A stretch of 31,353 bases of DNA, taken from NCBI GenBank assembly GCA_910579175.1, contig CAJTTB010000010.1:1-31353 (forward strand), read 5' to 3'. The position numbers and the translations under genes were made by a program. Under the pieces are notes generated by a model that had not been told where the DNA came from, ran no database searches, and saw only the letters and a list, made by a program, of their open reading frames with translations. Source of the DNA: an uncultured Oscillospiraceae bacterium. Its GTDB lineage: Bacteria > Bacillota > Clostridia > Oscillospirales > Ruminococcaceae. Shown here in pieces: positions 6,259 through 13,755 of this stretch. The stretch's first letter is position 1. Every line of letters begins with the position of its first letter.

Positions 6259-6573
6259 TCACTTGGATTTTTGACATAGTAATTTATCATATTGGTACAA
6301 TACTTTTTTATTTCTAAAAGAATGCCTTTCATATATCTCACCTTTCGGAATCATGGTGCAGTCCTTTCGTATTTCTCCAAATTCATCTTGAATTTCCTTT
6401 TTTGTTCTTACTCTTTTTCCACTTTCATTTTTATACTGACCTTCTTTTAAATCCCATTTATTCAAAACTACATCTACTCCATGTGATACTAATCTTTTTG
6501 TTAAAGGTAAAACCAATTTATCACTACTCCAAGAATAAGATATAAATATCTTTGGTATTTTGTCTTGTTGCAT
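6259..6573 (-). pseudogene. Truncated SEFIR/TIR-domain protein
   Basis: The first 45 residues are a clear SEFIR (TIR-like) opening: PKIFISYSW, then LVSHGVDVVLNKWDLKEGQ. In complete proteins this is followed by some 100 more residues of the domain and a long C-terminal region. Here the sequence changes character directly after the KEGQ motif and ends at 104 residues, so the domain is incomplete. SEFIR/TIR proteins in bacteria act mainly in anti-phage defence, often as NAD-degrading or signalling modules. Next to a Dam-type methylase it suggests a former defence island. The start is the ATG at 6573; an AAGTGAGG ribosome site lies upstream. Confidence 0.7.
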
Positions 6574-6681
6574 ATATTACCTCACTTTCTAAATATAAAC
6601 AAATACTCATGTACAATGACAAAAGCTTTTAAAGGCAAACAAACATAACACAATCAAAAAAGGGATTGCTTAGAATGTACC

Positions 6682-6710
6682 TTGACATTTTGCTCTTTTT
6701 AAGGTATAAT
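6682..6710 (+). promoter_or_regulatory. Consensus promoter of the leader RNA and spe operon
   Basis: Perfect -35 TTGACA (6682-6687), 17 bp, and perfect -10 TATAAT (6705-6710). Transcription should start near 6717, giving a 465-nt leader before speD unless it ends earlier. Confidence 0.85.
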
Positions 6711-6716
6711 GCAACC

Positions 6717-6945
6717 AATAAATAACGTAGGCGTTTAGAGCCTTTTGAGAGGTTTATGACTGTAAACCTGAGCAAAGAATCATTTTGACCAAATCTTTTA
6801 TAAAAATTAAATGGCCATCCGGACAGCCAGGTCAAATGCCGATTGGCAACTTTCGTTGCCTTATTGATTGAGCCGAAGCTCAAATTTTATAAGTTGGTTA
6901 CTTAAAACCGTGTGCTTTGTTGCACATCCACACTTGTGAAACAAT
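6717..6945 (+). ncRNA. Structured leader/small RNA of unknown family
   Basis: Non-coding and dense in hairpins: GGTTTA/TAAACC (6751-6768), a long-range stem 6781-6790/6830-6838, GGCAAC-TTTC-GTTGCC (6845-6860), TTGAGC-CGAA-GCTCAA (6868-6883) and TTGTT.CACA/TGTG.AACAA (6917-6944). It starts at a perfect promoter. About 230 nt with a multi-stem fold fits an independent structured RNA such as the raiA motif, a roughly 200-nt Firmicute RNA. I raise that only as a hypothesis, from length and general look. It could instead be the first half of a polyamine-responsive leader. No terminator follows it directly. Confidence 0.6.
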
Positions 6946-7049
6946 CAATAAGAGTAGTAAAAGTAATTCTTGCTATATAGACTCTAACCTCTACATCATA
7001 TAAATCACCTGCACAGTGATATTGTGTAGATTTATTGAATAATCTGTAG

Positions 7050-7144
7050 AACAAACTCGAGTGGATTTTGCGGCAAACGCCAAATCTATTTGGGTTTTTT
7101 TATTGTTTTGCTGTTTGTGCACCCAAATAGATGAAGTTTTGTTC
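7050..7144 (+). promoter_or_regulatory. Attenuator-like switch in the speD leader
   Basis: An outer stem GAACAAACT (7050-7058) with AGTTTTGTTC (7135-7144) encloses hairpin A (7064-7072/7078-7086) and a perfect 12-bp stem B (7084-7095/7121-7132). A competing short hairpin CCAAA-TCTA-TTTGG (7080-7093) is followed by G and seven T's, the form of a rho-independent terminator. Stem B buries that T tract in its loop. Terminated and antiterminated folds are therefore mutually exclusive. The signal (polyamine, SAM, ribosome or protein) is unknown. Confidence 0.6.
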
Positions 7145-7180
7145 AAATTTCAGGAAACCAGCAGGAAAGGTTGTTTTCAA

Positions 7181-7969
7181 ATGGATAACAAATTAAAACT
7201 ATATGGCTTTAATAATTTGACAAAATCTTTGAGTTTTAATATCTATGATGTTTGTTATGCCAAAAGTCAACGTGAACAATTGGATTATATCGCCTATATT
7301 GATGAACAGTATAACTCAGAGCGCTTAACCAACATTATGTTCCAAGTGACAGAAATGATTGGCGCGCATGTATTGAGTGTTTCCAAACAAGATTATGAGC
7401 CACAGGGAGCAAGCGTTACCTTTTTGATTGCAGAAGGCGATATGCTTCCAGCTCCTCCCATCGGACTAGAGCAGGTGCTAAACAGTGATACTATGGTAGC
7501 ACATCTAGATAAAAGCCATGTCACAGTGCATACCTATCCTGAATATCATCCCGAAACCTGCATTGCAACCTTTCGAGTGGATATTGATGTGGCAACCTGT
7601 GGAGAGATCACACCATTAAAAACACTTGATTATTTGATTGGCAGTTTTGACTCCGATATTATTACGATGGATTATCGTGTCAGAGGATTTACACGAGATA
7701 TTTCTGGAAAAAAATTGTTTATGGATCATAAAATTGTTTCCATACAGGACTATATCAACAATCGAACGCTTGAGCGATATGATGCCATTGATATGAATGT
7801 CTATCAATCCAATTTGTTTCACACAAAGATGTTAATCAAAGAAATGGATTTACAAAATTATCTGTTTAAAACAGATGTTTATGAACTGCCGCCCAAAACC
7901 AGATTGGAAATCACCAACAGCCTGCGTCGGGAAATGATTGAAATTTTCAGCGGCAGCAATATCTATTAA
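7181..7969 (+). CDS. speD: S-adenosylmethionine decarboxylase proenzyme (E. coli-type)
   Basis: 262 residues, nearly the 264 of E. coli SpeD, and collinear with it from KLYGFNNLTKSLSF onwards. The self-cleavage site is intact: HLDKSH with Ser112, the residue that becomes the pyruvoyl cofactor, and the VHTYPE stretch follows. The reading frame is open 120 bases further upstream, but the ATG at 7181 has the GGAAAGG ribosome site and matches the family start. The enzyme makes decarboxylated SAM, the aminopropyl donor for SpeE. First gene of a six-gene polyamine operon behind a long structured leader; speA follows after 18 bases. Confidence 0.96.
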   Translation: MDNKLKLYGFNNLTKSLSFNIYDVCYAKSQREQLDYIAYIDEQYNSERLTNIMFQVTEMIGAHVLSVSKQDYEPQGASVTFLIAEGDMLPAPPIGLEQVLNSDTMVAHLDKSHVTVHTYPEYHPETCIATFRVDIDVATCGEITPLKTLDYLIGSFDSDIITMDYRVRGFTRDISGKKLFMDHKIVSIQDYINNRTLERYDAIDMNVYQSNLFHTKMLIKEMDLQNYLFKTDVYELPPKTRLEITNSLRREMIEIFSGSNIY

Positions 7970-7987
7970 AAGGGGGTAGCGCAGCAA

Positions 7988-9436
7988 ATGAACCGACAGA
8001 TACAAGATAAAGCGCCAATTATGGATGCACTCAATCAATTTAAGCGAATGCGCGTTGTGCCATTTGATGTACCAGGTCACAAACGCGGAAAGGGAAATCG
8101 CGAATTGACCGATTTTTTGGGAGAAAAATGTATGTCAGTAGACGTCAATTCCATGAAGCCGTTAGACAATTTATGCCATCCTGTATCGGTCATTCGAGAA
8201 GCGGAACAACTGGCGGCAGATGCCTTTGGAGCAGAATACGCTTTCTTTATGGTCAATGGAACTACCTCAGCAGTCCAGACAATGGTACTTACCGCTTGTA
8301 AAAAGGGGGATAAAATTATCCTACCACGCAATGTACACCGCAGCGTTATCAACGCTCTTATTTTAGGAGGTGCAATTCCCATCTATGTCAATCCAGAAAT
8401 GGATCACCGTCTGGGGATTGCGCTGGGCATGTCCATCGCAGCAGTAAAAAAGGCAATGGAAGAAAATCCAGATGCCAAAGCAGTACTGGTGAATAATCCC
8501 ACCTATTATGGTATTTGCTCCAACCTCAAAGAGATTACCAAACTCGCCCATGAACACAACATTATGGTGCTGGTAGATGAGGCACATGGTACCCATTTTT
8601 ATTTTGGTGAGGATATGCCGATTTCTGCCATGGCAGCAGGTGCTGATATGACTTCTGTCAGTATGCACAAATCCGGTGGCTCCTTAACACAGAGTTCTTT
8701 TTTATTGGTGGGCAAGCGAATGAATCCCGGTTATGTCAGACAAATTATCAATCTGACACAGACCACTAGCGGTTCTTATCTATTGCTATCCAGTTTGGAC
8801 ATTTCCCGAAAAAATCTAGCACTACACGGAAAACAAATCTTTGCACATGTGCGGGAGTTGGCAAAATATGCGCGTGCAGAAATCAATCAAATTGGTGATT
8901 ATTATGCTTATTGTCGAGAGATCATCAACGGGGATACCGTTTATGACTTTGATGTCACCAAACTGTCCATCAATACACTAGATGTTGGACTTGCTGGCAT
9001 TGAGGTTTATGATATTCTTCGAGATGAATATGATATTCAGGTGGAGTTTGGAGATATTGGAAATATCTTGGCATATATTTCGGTTGGGGACCGCAAACAA
9101 GATGTTGAACGCCTGATAGGAGCACTGTCAGAAGTGCGCCGCAGATATAAACGAGAAAAGACTGGTATGCTTCGCCATGAGTACATCAATCCAGAGGTGG
9201 CAGTTGCCCCACAAAAGGCATTTTATGCGGACAAAGTATCGATTCCACTGGAACAAAGTGTGGGTTATATCTGTAGCGAATTTGTTATGTGTTATCCTCC
9301 AGGTATCCCAATCTTGGCACCGGGAGAAAAAATCACCAAAGAAATTATGGAATATATCTGTTATGCCAAACAAAAGGGCTGCTTTTTAACCGGTCCAGAG
9401 GATATGCAGATTCAACATCTGAATGTGCTCAAATAG
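7988..9436 (+). CDS. speA: Arginine decarboxylase, fold type I (Orn/Lys/Arg decarboxylase family)
   Basis: 482 residues, close to B. subtilis SpeA. The PLP-binding core shows NGTTSAVQTM (90-99), LVDEAHGTHF (195-204) and the Schiff-base lysine Lys228 in SMHKSGGSLTQ. A small C-terminal domain with PPGIPILAPGE ends the protein. The family includes arginine, lysine and ornithine decarboxylases that are hard to separate by eye; the agmatinase gene two positions downstream argues for arginine to agmatine. The ribosome site AAAAGGGGG precedes the ATG. No N-terminal receiver-like wing domain is present, as expected for the short Gram-positive form. Confidence 0.9.
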   Translation: MNRQIQDKAPIMDALNQFKRMRVVPFDVPGHKRGKGNRELTDFLGEKCMSVDVNSMKPLDNLCHPVSVIREAEQLAADAFGAEYAFFMVNGTTSAVQTMVLTACKKGDKIILPRNVHRSVINALILGGAIPIYVNPEMDHRLGIALGMSIAAVKKAMEENPDAKAVLVNNPTYYGICSNLKEITKLAHEHNIMVLVDEAHGTHFYFGEDMPISAMAAGADMTSVSMHKSGGSLTQSSFLLVGKRMNPGYVRQIINLTQTTSGSYLLLSSLDISRKNLALHGKQIFAHVRELAKYARAEINQIGDYYAYCREIINGDTVYDFDVTKLSINTLDVGLAGIEVYDILRDEYDIQVEFGDIGNILAYISVGDRKQDVERLIGALSEVRRRYKREKTGMLRHEYINPEVAVAPQKAFYADKVSIPLEQSVGYICSEFVMCYPPGIPILAPGEKITKEIMEYICYAKQKGCFLTGPEDMQIQHLNVLK

Positions 9437-9479
9437 GAATTTTTGATATGATATCAATCACACAAAGGAGGCAACTAGT

Positions 9480-10331
9480 TTGCAATTGTGGTTTACTGAA
9501 AAACATACCCCTCATGTCAAATTGTCTATTCAGGTTGATCGTCAATTATTTTGCGGTCAAAGTGAATTTCAACGGGTCGATGTCTTTGATTCCAGAGAAT
9601 TTGGACGCTTTTTGACATTGGATGGTTATATGATGTTGACCGAAAAAGATGAGTTTATTTACCATGAAATGATTGTACATGTACCAATGGCAGTGCATCC
9701 CAATGTGCGACATGCGTTGGTCATTGGCGCGGGCGATGGAGGTGTCATTCGAGAGCTGACACAATATCAATCGATTGAGCGAATTGACTTGGTGGAAATC
9801 GATGAGCTTGTGGTTGAAGTCTGCAAAAAATACCTACCTAAAACTTCCTGCTGCATGGACGATGAGCGGTTACACATCTACTTTGAAGATGGACTAAAAT
9901 TTATCCGCCGCTATGAAGATGAATATGATTTAATCATTGTAGATTCCACCGATCCATTTGGTCCAGGAGAAGGGCTATTTACCAAGGAATTTTATGGAAA
10001 TTGCTTTAAAGCATTAAAAGCAGATGGCATTATGGTCAATCAGCATGAAAGTCCATTTTATCAAGAAGATGCACAGGCTATGCAGCGAGCACATAAGCGC
10101 ATTGTCGAATCCTTTCCAATCAGCCGTGTATATCAGGCACATATTCCGACCTATCCATCTGGTCACTGGCTATTTGGATTTGCTTCCAAACAATATCATC
10201 CAGTGGCAGATATTCGTTCTGCAAAGTGGAACGCACTTGGTCTACAGACCAAATATTATAATACCAAACTACATATTGGCTCATTTGCACTTCCAAATTA
10301 TGTAGAGGAGATGCTAAAAGATGTTGAGTAA
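9480..10331 (+). CDS. speE: Spermidine synthase (aminopropyltransferase)
   Basis: 283 residues starting at TTG, eight bases after AAGGAGG; the start matches the family opening LWFTEKHTP. The N-terminal beta domain contains FLTLDGYMMLTEKDEFIYHE (45-64), the putrescine-side motif. The Rossmann part has GAGDGGVIREL (83-93; the usual GGGDGG has Ala at its second position), LVEIDE and VDSTDPFGPGEG (154-165) with the catalytic Asp. It transfers the aminopropyl group of decarboxylated SAM to putrescine. It ends 11 bases inside speB, so the two genes are translationally coupled. Confidence 0.94.
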   Translation: MQLWFTEKHTPHVKLSIQVDRQLFCGQSEFQRVDVFDSREFGRFLTLDGYMMLTEKDEFIYHEMIVHVPMAVHPNVRHALVIGAGDGGVIRELTQYQSIERIDLVEIDELVVEVCKKYLPKTSCCMDDERLHIYFEDGLKFIRRYEDEYDLIIVDSTDPFGPGEGLFTKEFYGNCFKALKADGIMVNQHESPFYQEDAQAMQRAHKRIVESFPISRVYQAHIPTYPSGHWLFGFASKQYHPVADIRSAKWNALGLQTKYYNTKLHIGSFALPNYVEEMLKDVE

Positions 10332-11172
10332 AAATATAGAAACCTTTCTGAGTTGTGATAATTCTTATCAAGAATCAAATATTGTGTTGTTTGGAGCACC
10401 ATTTGATTCTACTACTTCCTTTCGACCAGGAACTAGATTCGCCAGCAAAGTCATGCGTTCAGAGTCCTTTGGTCTAGAGACTTATAGTCCCTATCAGGAC
10501 AAAGATCTAGAAGATATCTGTGTATTTGATGGCGGAGATTTGGAATTGTGTTTTGGCAACACAGAAACCGCATTACAGCAAATTGAAAATTTTACCGCCG
10601 ACCTTTTAAAGGACCACAAAATTCCCTTGATGATCGGTGGAGAACACCTTGTGACATTGGGTGCCGTCCGTGCAGTTGCAAAGTGTCACCCCGATTTACA
10701 CATTGTACATTTTGACGCCCATGCAGATTTGCGGGAAGACTATTTGGGAGCAAAGCTCTCTCATGCCACTGTGATACACCGCTGTTGGGATTTGGTTGGA
10801 GACGACCGCATCTTTCAGTTTGGAATTCGCTCTGGTGACCGCAGTGAATTTTTATGGGGAAGTACCCATGTACAGACACAGAGATTTAATTTTGATGGAT
10901 TAGAGCAGGTCATCGCGCAGTTGGAGGGAAAGCCTGTCTACTTTACCATTGATTTAGATGTATTGGACCCTTCAGTTTTTCCAGGAACAGGTACACCAGA
11001 AGCGGGGGGCGTCACCTTTATGGAACTATTACAGGCAATATTGACTGTTTCTAAATGTCAAATTGTGGGCTGTGATATCAATGAACTATCTCCAATCTAT
11101 GACCAAAGCGGTGTTTCTACTGCGGTGGCTTGTAAGGTATTGAGAGAGTTATTGCTTGCCATCTCAGCATAA
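10321..11172 (+). CDS. speB: Agmatinase (ureohydrolase family)
   Basis: 283 residues, the typical length. The binuclear Mn site is complete: GGEH (His109), DAHAD (Asp132, His134, Asp136) and DLDVLDP (Asp211, Asp213). It hydrolyses agmatine to putrescine and urea, completing putrescine synthesis started by SpeA. The start codon lies within the last codons of speE. The gene order speE-speB is the same as in Bacillus. Confidence 0.95.
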   Translation: MLSKNIETFLSCDNSYQESNIVLFGAPFDSTTSFRPGTRFASKVMRSESFGLETYSPYQDKDLEDICVFDGGDLELCFGNTETALQQIENFTADLLKDHKIPLMIGGEHLVTLGAVRAVAKCHPDLHIVHFDAHADLREDYLGAKLSHATVIHRCWDLVGDDRIFQFGIRSGDRSEFLWGSTHVQTQRFNFDGLEQVIAQLEGKPVYFTIDLDVLDPSVFPGTGTPEAGGVTFMELLQAILTVSKCQIVGCDINELSPIYDQSGVSTAVACKVLRELLLAISA

Positions 11173-11189
11173 AAAACTTTAGACCATAT

Positions 11190-11214
11190 ATGAGAAATTT
11201 GGATTGTTTCTCAT
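11190..11214 (+). other. Small hairpin between speB and the CASDH gene
   Basis: ATGAGAAA (11190-11197) and TTTCTCAT (11207-11214) form a perfect 8-bp stem with a 9-base loop in the 87-base gap. It lacks a T tract, so full termination is unlikely. It may stabilise or tune the distal half of the operon. Confidence 0.4.
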
Positions 11215-11259
11215 CAAAATATTTATCAATTTATCAATCAAAAGACGGAGGAAAAAATT

Positions 11260-12459
11260 ATGGGAAAAGCACTTATTATTGGATGTGGTGGAGTTGCTTC
11301 TGTTGCAATCCACAAATGTTGCCAGAACAGCGAAGTATTTGAAGAAATCTGTATCGCCAGCCGCACCAAAAGCAAATGCGATGCATTAAAAGAAAAATTA
11401 GATGGTGGAAAAACCAAGATTTCAACTGCAAAGGTAGATGCTGACAATGTAGAGGAACTCATTGCACTGATCAAGGGTTTTCAACCAGATGTTGTACTAA
11501 ATTTAGCACTTCCCTACCAAGATTTAACCATTATGGACGCCTGTTTGGCAACCAAAACAAATTATGTAGATACTGCAAATTATGAACCATTGGACACTGC
11601 AAAATTTGAATACAAATGGCAATGGGCATATCGTGAACGCTTTGAACAAGCAGGTATTACTGCACTGTTGGGAAGCGGTTTTGACCCTGGTGTTACAGGT
11701 GTATTTTCCGCTTATGCTGCCAAACACCATTTTGATGAAATTCATTACATCGATATCTTAGACGCCAATGCAGGCGATCACGGTTATCCATTTGCCACTA
11801 ACTTCAACCCAGAAATCAATATCCGTGAAGTATCCGCAAAGGGCAGTTATTGGGAAGATGGAAACTGGGTAGAAACAGAACCCATGGAAATCAAACGCGT
11901 TTACAACTTCCCAGAGATTGGTGAAAAGGATATGTATCTATTGCACCATGAAGAATTGGAATCCTTGGGGTTGAACATTCCCGGTATCAAGAGAATCCGT
12001 TTCTTTATGACCTTCGGACAAAGTTATTTGACACATCTAAAATGTTTAGAAAATGTGGGTATGACCTCCATTGAACCAATTGAATATGAGGGAAAACAAA
12101 TCGTTCCACTACAATTTTTAAAAGCAGTGCTTCCAGACCCTGCAACGCTTGGACCTAGAACGGTTGGAAAGACCAATATTGGCTGTATCTTCCAGGGGGT
12201 AAAAGACGGAAAAGAAAAGACTTATTATCTATACAATGTCTGTGACCATCAGGAATGTTATCGTGAAGTCGGTTCTCAGGCAATTTCTTATACCACTGGT
12301 GTACCTGCTATGATTGGTGCAATGATGTTGATGACTGGTAAATGGAACAAAGCAGGCGTTTATAATATTGAAGAATTTGATCCAGATCCATTTATGGAAG
12401 AACTCAACAAATGGGGATTGCCTTGGCAAGAGAGCTTTGAACCTGAATTGGTGGACTAA
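11260..12459 (+). CDS. Carboxynorspermidine/carboxyspermidine dehydrogenase (saccharopine dehydrogenase family)
   Basis: 399 residues with an N-terminal NAD(P)-binding fold (LIIGCGGVASV, 5-15; CIASRTKSKC) and the catalytic-domain segments LNLALPYQDLTIMDACL and GSGFDPGVTGVFSAYA typical of the bacterial CASDH group. It condenses putrescine with aspartate semialdehyde and reduces the Schiff base to carboxyspermidine (with diaminopropane it would give carboxynorspermidine). The partner decarboxylase gene follows after 17 bases. ACGGAGG ribosome site. General lysine biosynthesis (saccharopine) is unlikely given this context. Confidence 0.9.
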   Translation: MGKALIIGCGGVASVAIHKCCQNSEVFEEICIASRTKSKCDALKEKLDGGKTKISTAKVDADNVEELIALIKGFQPDVVLNLALPYQDLTIMDACLATKTNYVDTANYEPLDTAKFEYKWQWAYRERFEQAGITALLGSGFDPGVTGVFSAYAAKHHFDEIHYIDILDANAGDHGYPFATNFNPEINIREVSAKGSYWEDGNWVETEPMEIKRVYNFPEIGEKDMYLLHHEELESLGLNIPGIKRIRFFMTFGQSYLTHLKCLENVGMTSIEPIEYEGKQIVPLQFLKAVLPDPATLGPRTVGKTNIGCIFQGVKDGKEKTYYLYNVCDHQECYREVGSQAISYTTGVPAMIGAMMLMTGKWNKAGVYNIEEFDPDPFMEELNKWGLPWQESFEPELVD

Positions 12460-12476
12460 GCGCAAGGGAGTTTTTT

Positions 12477-13619
12477 ATGTTAAATCTGGAATTTGATATC
12501 AATGCTTTACCCACCCCCTACTATATCGTGGACACCGTGCGTCTAATCAATAATTTACAATTATTAAAATCGGTTCGAGAACAAACCGGCTGTAAAATTT
12601 TACTGGCACAAAAGGCCTTTTCTATGTTTTCTTTCTATCCACTGATTGCGCAATATTTAGATGGAGCGACTGCAAGTGGTTTATATGAGGCAAAACTCGG
12701 ATATGAGGAAATGAAAAAAGAAAATCACATCTTTTCCCCTGCCTATTTGGAATCGGAATTTGAGGAAATCTGCACCATCTGTGACCACTTGATTTTCAAT
12801 TCTTTTACACAGTGGGAACGTTATCGCACCCGTGCACTACAAGCTGGAAAGAGTTGTGGCATTCGCATCAATCCTGAATGTTCCACCCAAGATCATGCAA
12901 TTTATGACCCCTGTTCTCCCGGTTCTCGGTTGGGTGTCACCTTAGAAAACTTTCAACCAGAATTATTAGATGGCATTGAGGGATTGCATTTTCATACCCT
13001 CTGCGAACAGAATGCAGATGCACTCAGTCAGACATTACAGGCAGTAGAAGAAAAATTTGGAACCTATCTTGGTCAGATGAAATGGCTAAATTTTGGAGGT
13101 GGTCACCACATCACCCGACCAGATTATGACATACAACGATTGACCAATGAAATTCAGCGGATACAACAGACCTATCAAGTTCAGGTATATTTAGAGCCCG
13201 GTGAGGCGGTTGCACTTAACACCGGTTTTCTGGTATCCACTGTACAAGATATCATCTCCAACAAAGAGACAAAAATTGCAATTTTAGACACTTCCGCCGC
13301 CTGTCATATGCCAGATGTTCTAGAAATGCCATATCGTCCACAAATCATCGGTGCGGCAGAACCAGACCAAAAAACTCATACCTATCGCTTGGGAGGACCT
13401 ACCTGCCTTGCGGGGGATATCATTGGAGATTACTCTTTTGATCACCCATTGCAAATAGGTAGTCACATCGTATTCTGTGATATGGCACATTATTCTATGG
13501 TAAAGAACAATACATTTAACGGTATGGCATTGCCCTCTATTGCCATCGCCAATACAAATCATCAAGTAGAATTGGTCAAAGCATTTGATTATTTGGATTT
13601 TAAAAATCGATTGTCCTAA
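12477..13619 (+). CDS. nspC: Carboxynorspermidine/carboxyspermidine decarboxylase
   Basis: 380 residues of the alanine-racemase-fold decarboxylases. The PLP lysine is Lys46 in LLAQKAF; the His in GLHFHTLCEQ, the glycine-rich WLNFGGGHHIT, EPGEAV, and the C-terminal DTSAACHMPDV and GPTCLAGD (Cys from the partner subunit) complete the active site. It decarboxylates carboxyspermidine to spermidine. The last gene of the operon; a terminator follows directly. With CASDH it forms a route to spermidine that does not use SAM. Confidence 0.93.
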   Translation: MLNLEFDINALPTPYYIVDTVRLINNLQLLKSVREQTGCKILLAQKAFSMFSFYPLIAQYLDGATASGLYEAKLGYEEMKKENHIFSPAYLESEFEEICTICDHLIFNSFTQWERYRTRALQAGKSCGIRINPECSTQDHAIYDPCSPGSRLGVTLENFQPELLDGIEGLHFHTLCEQNADALSQTLQAVEEKFGTYLGQMKWLNFGGGHHITRPDYDIQRLTNEIQRIQQTYQVQVYLEPGEAVALNTGFLVSTVQDIISNKETKIAILDTSAACHMPDVLEMPYRPQIIGAAEPDQKTHTYRLGGPTCLAGDIIGDYSFDHPLQIGSHIVFCDMAHYSMVKNNTFNGMALPSIAIANTNHQVELVKAFDYLDFKNRLS

Positions 13620-13620
13620 T

Positions 13621-13655
13621 CAAAACCACCATCTTAAATAGGATGGTGGTTTTCA
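13621..13655 (+). terminator. Terminator of the polyamine operon
   Basis: AAAACCACCATC and GATGGTGGTTTT (with TTAAATAG between) form a strong stem ending in a T-rich tract, immediately after the nspC stop codon. Confidence 0.85.
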
Positions 13656-13687
13656 TTTTTGCCAATATCGAACAAAAGGTTTTTTGA

Positions 13688-13716
13688 TTGTACATTCAAA
13701 AAAATCGTGTTATAAT
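13688..13716 (+). promoter_or_regulatory. glnA promoter
   Basis: -35 TTGTAC (13688-13693), 17 bp, -10 TATAAT (13711-13716). The leader to the glnA start is only about 33 bases, too short for an ANTAR-type double hairpin. Confidence 0.7.
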
Positions 13717-13755
13717 AAAAACAGTTACTATTTTAACAAATGAAAGGAGTAGACA

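Noticed and set aside
6629..6883. Minus-strand ORF of 84 codons
   Set aside because: It is antisense to the structured leader RNA and covers its promoter; its openness follows from the RNA sequence and it has no ribosome site.
6717..7144. SAM riboswitch before speD
   Set aside because: I could not find the core of SAM-I, SAM-II or SAM-III types; the stems seen do not match those layouts.
7061..7180. N-terminal extension of SpeD by 40 residues
   Set aside because: It lies within the attenuator-like region, is absent from the family, and the ATG at 7181 has its own ribosome site.
13717..13755. ANTAR target before glnA
   Set aside because: The leader is only about 33 nt and contains no pair of hexaloop hairpins.
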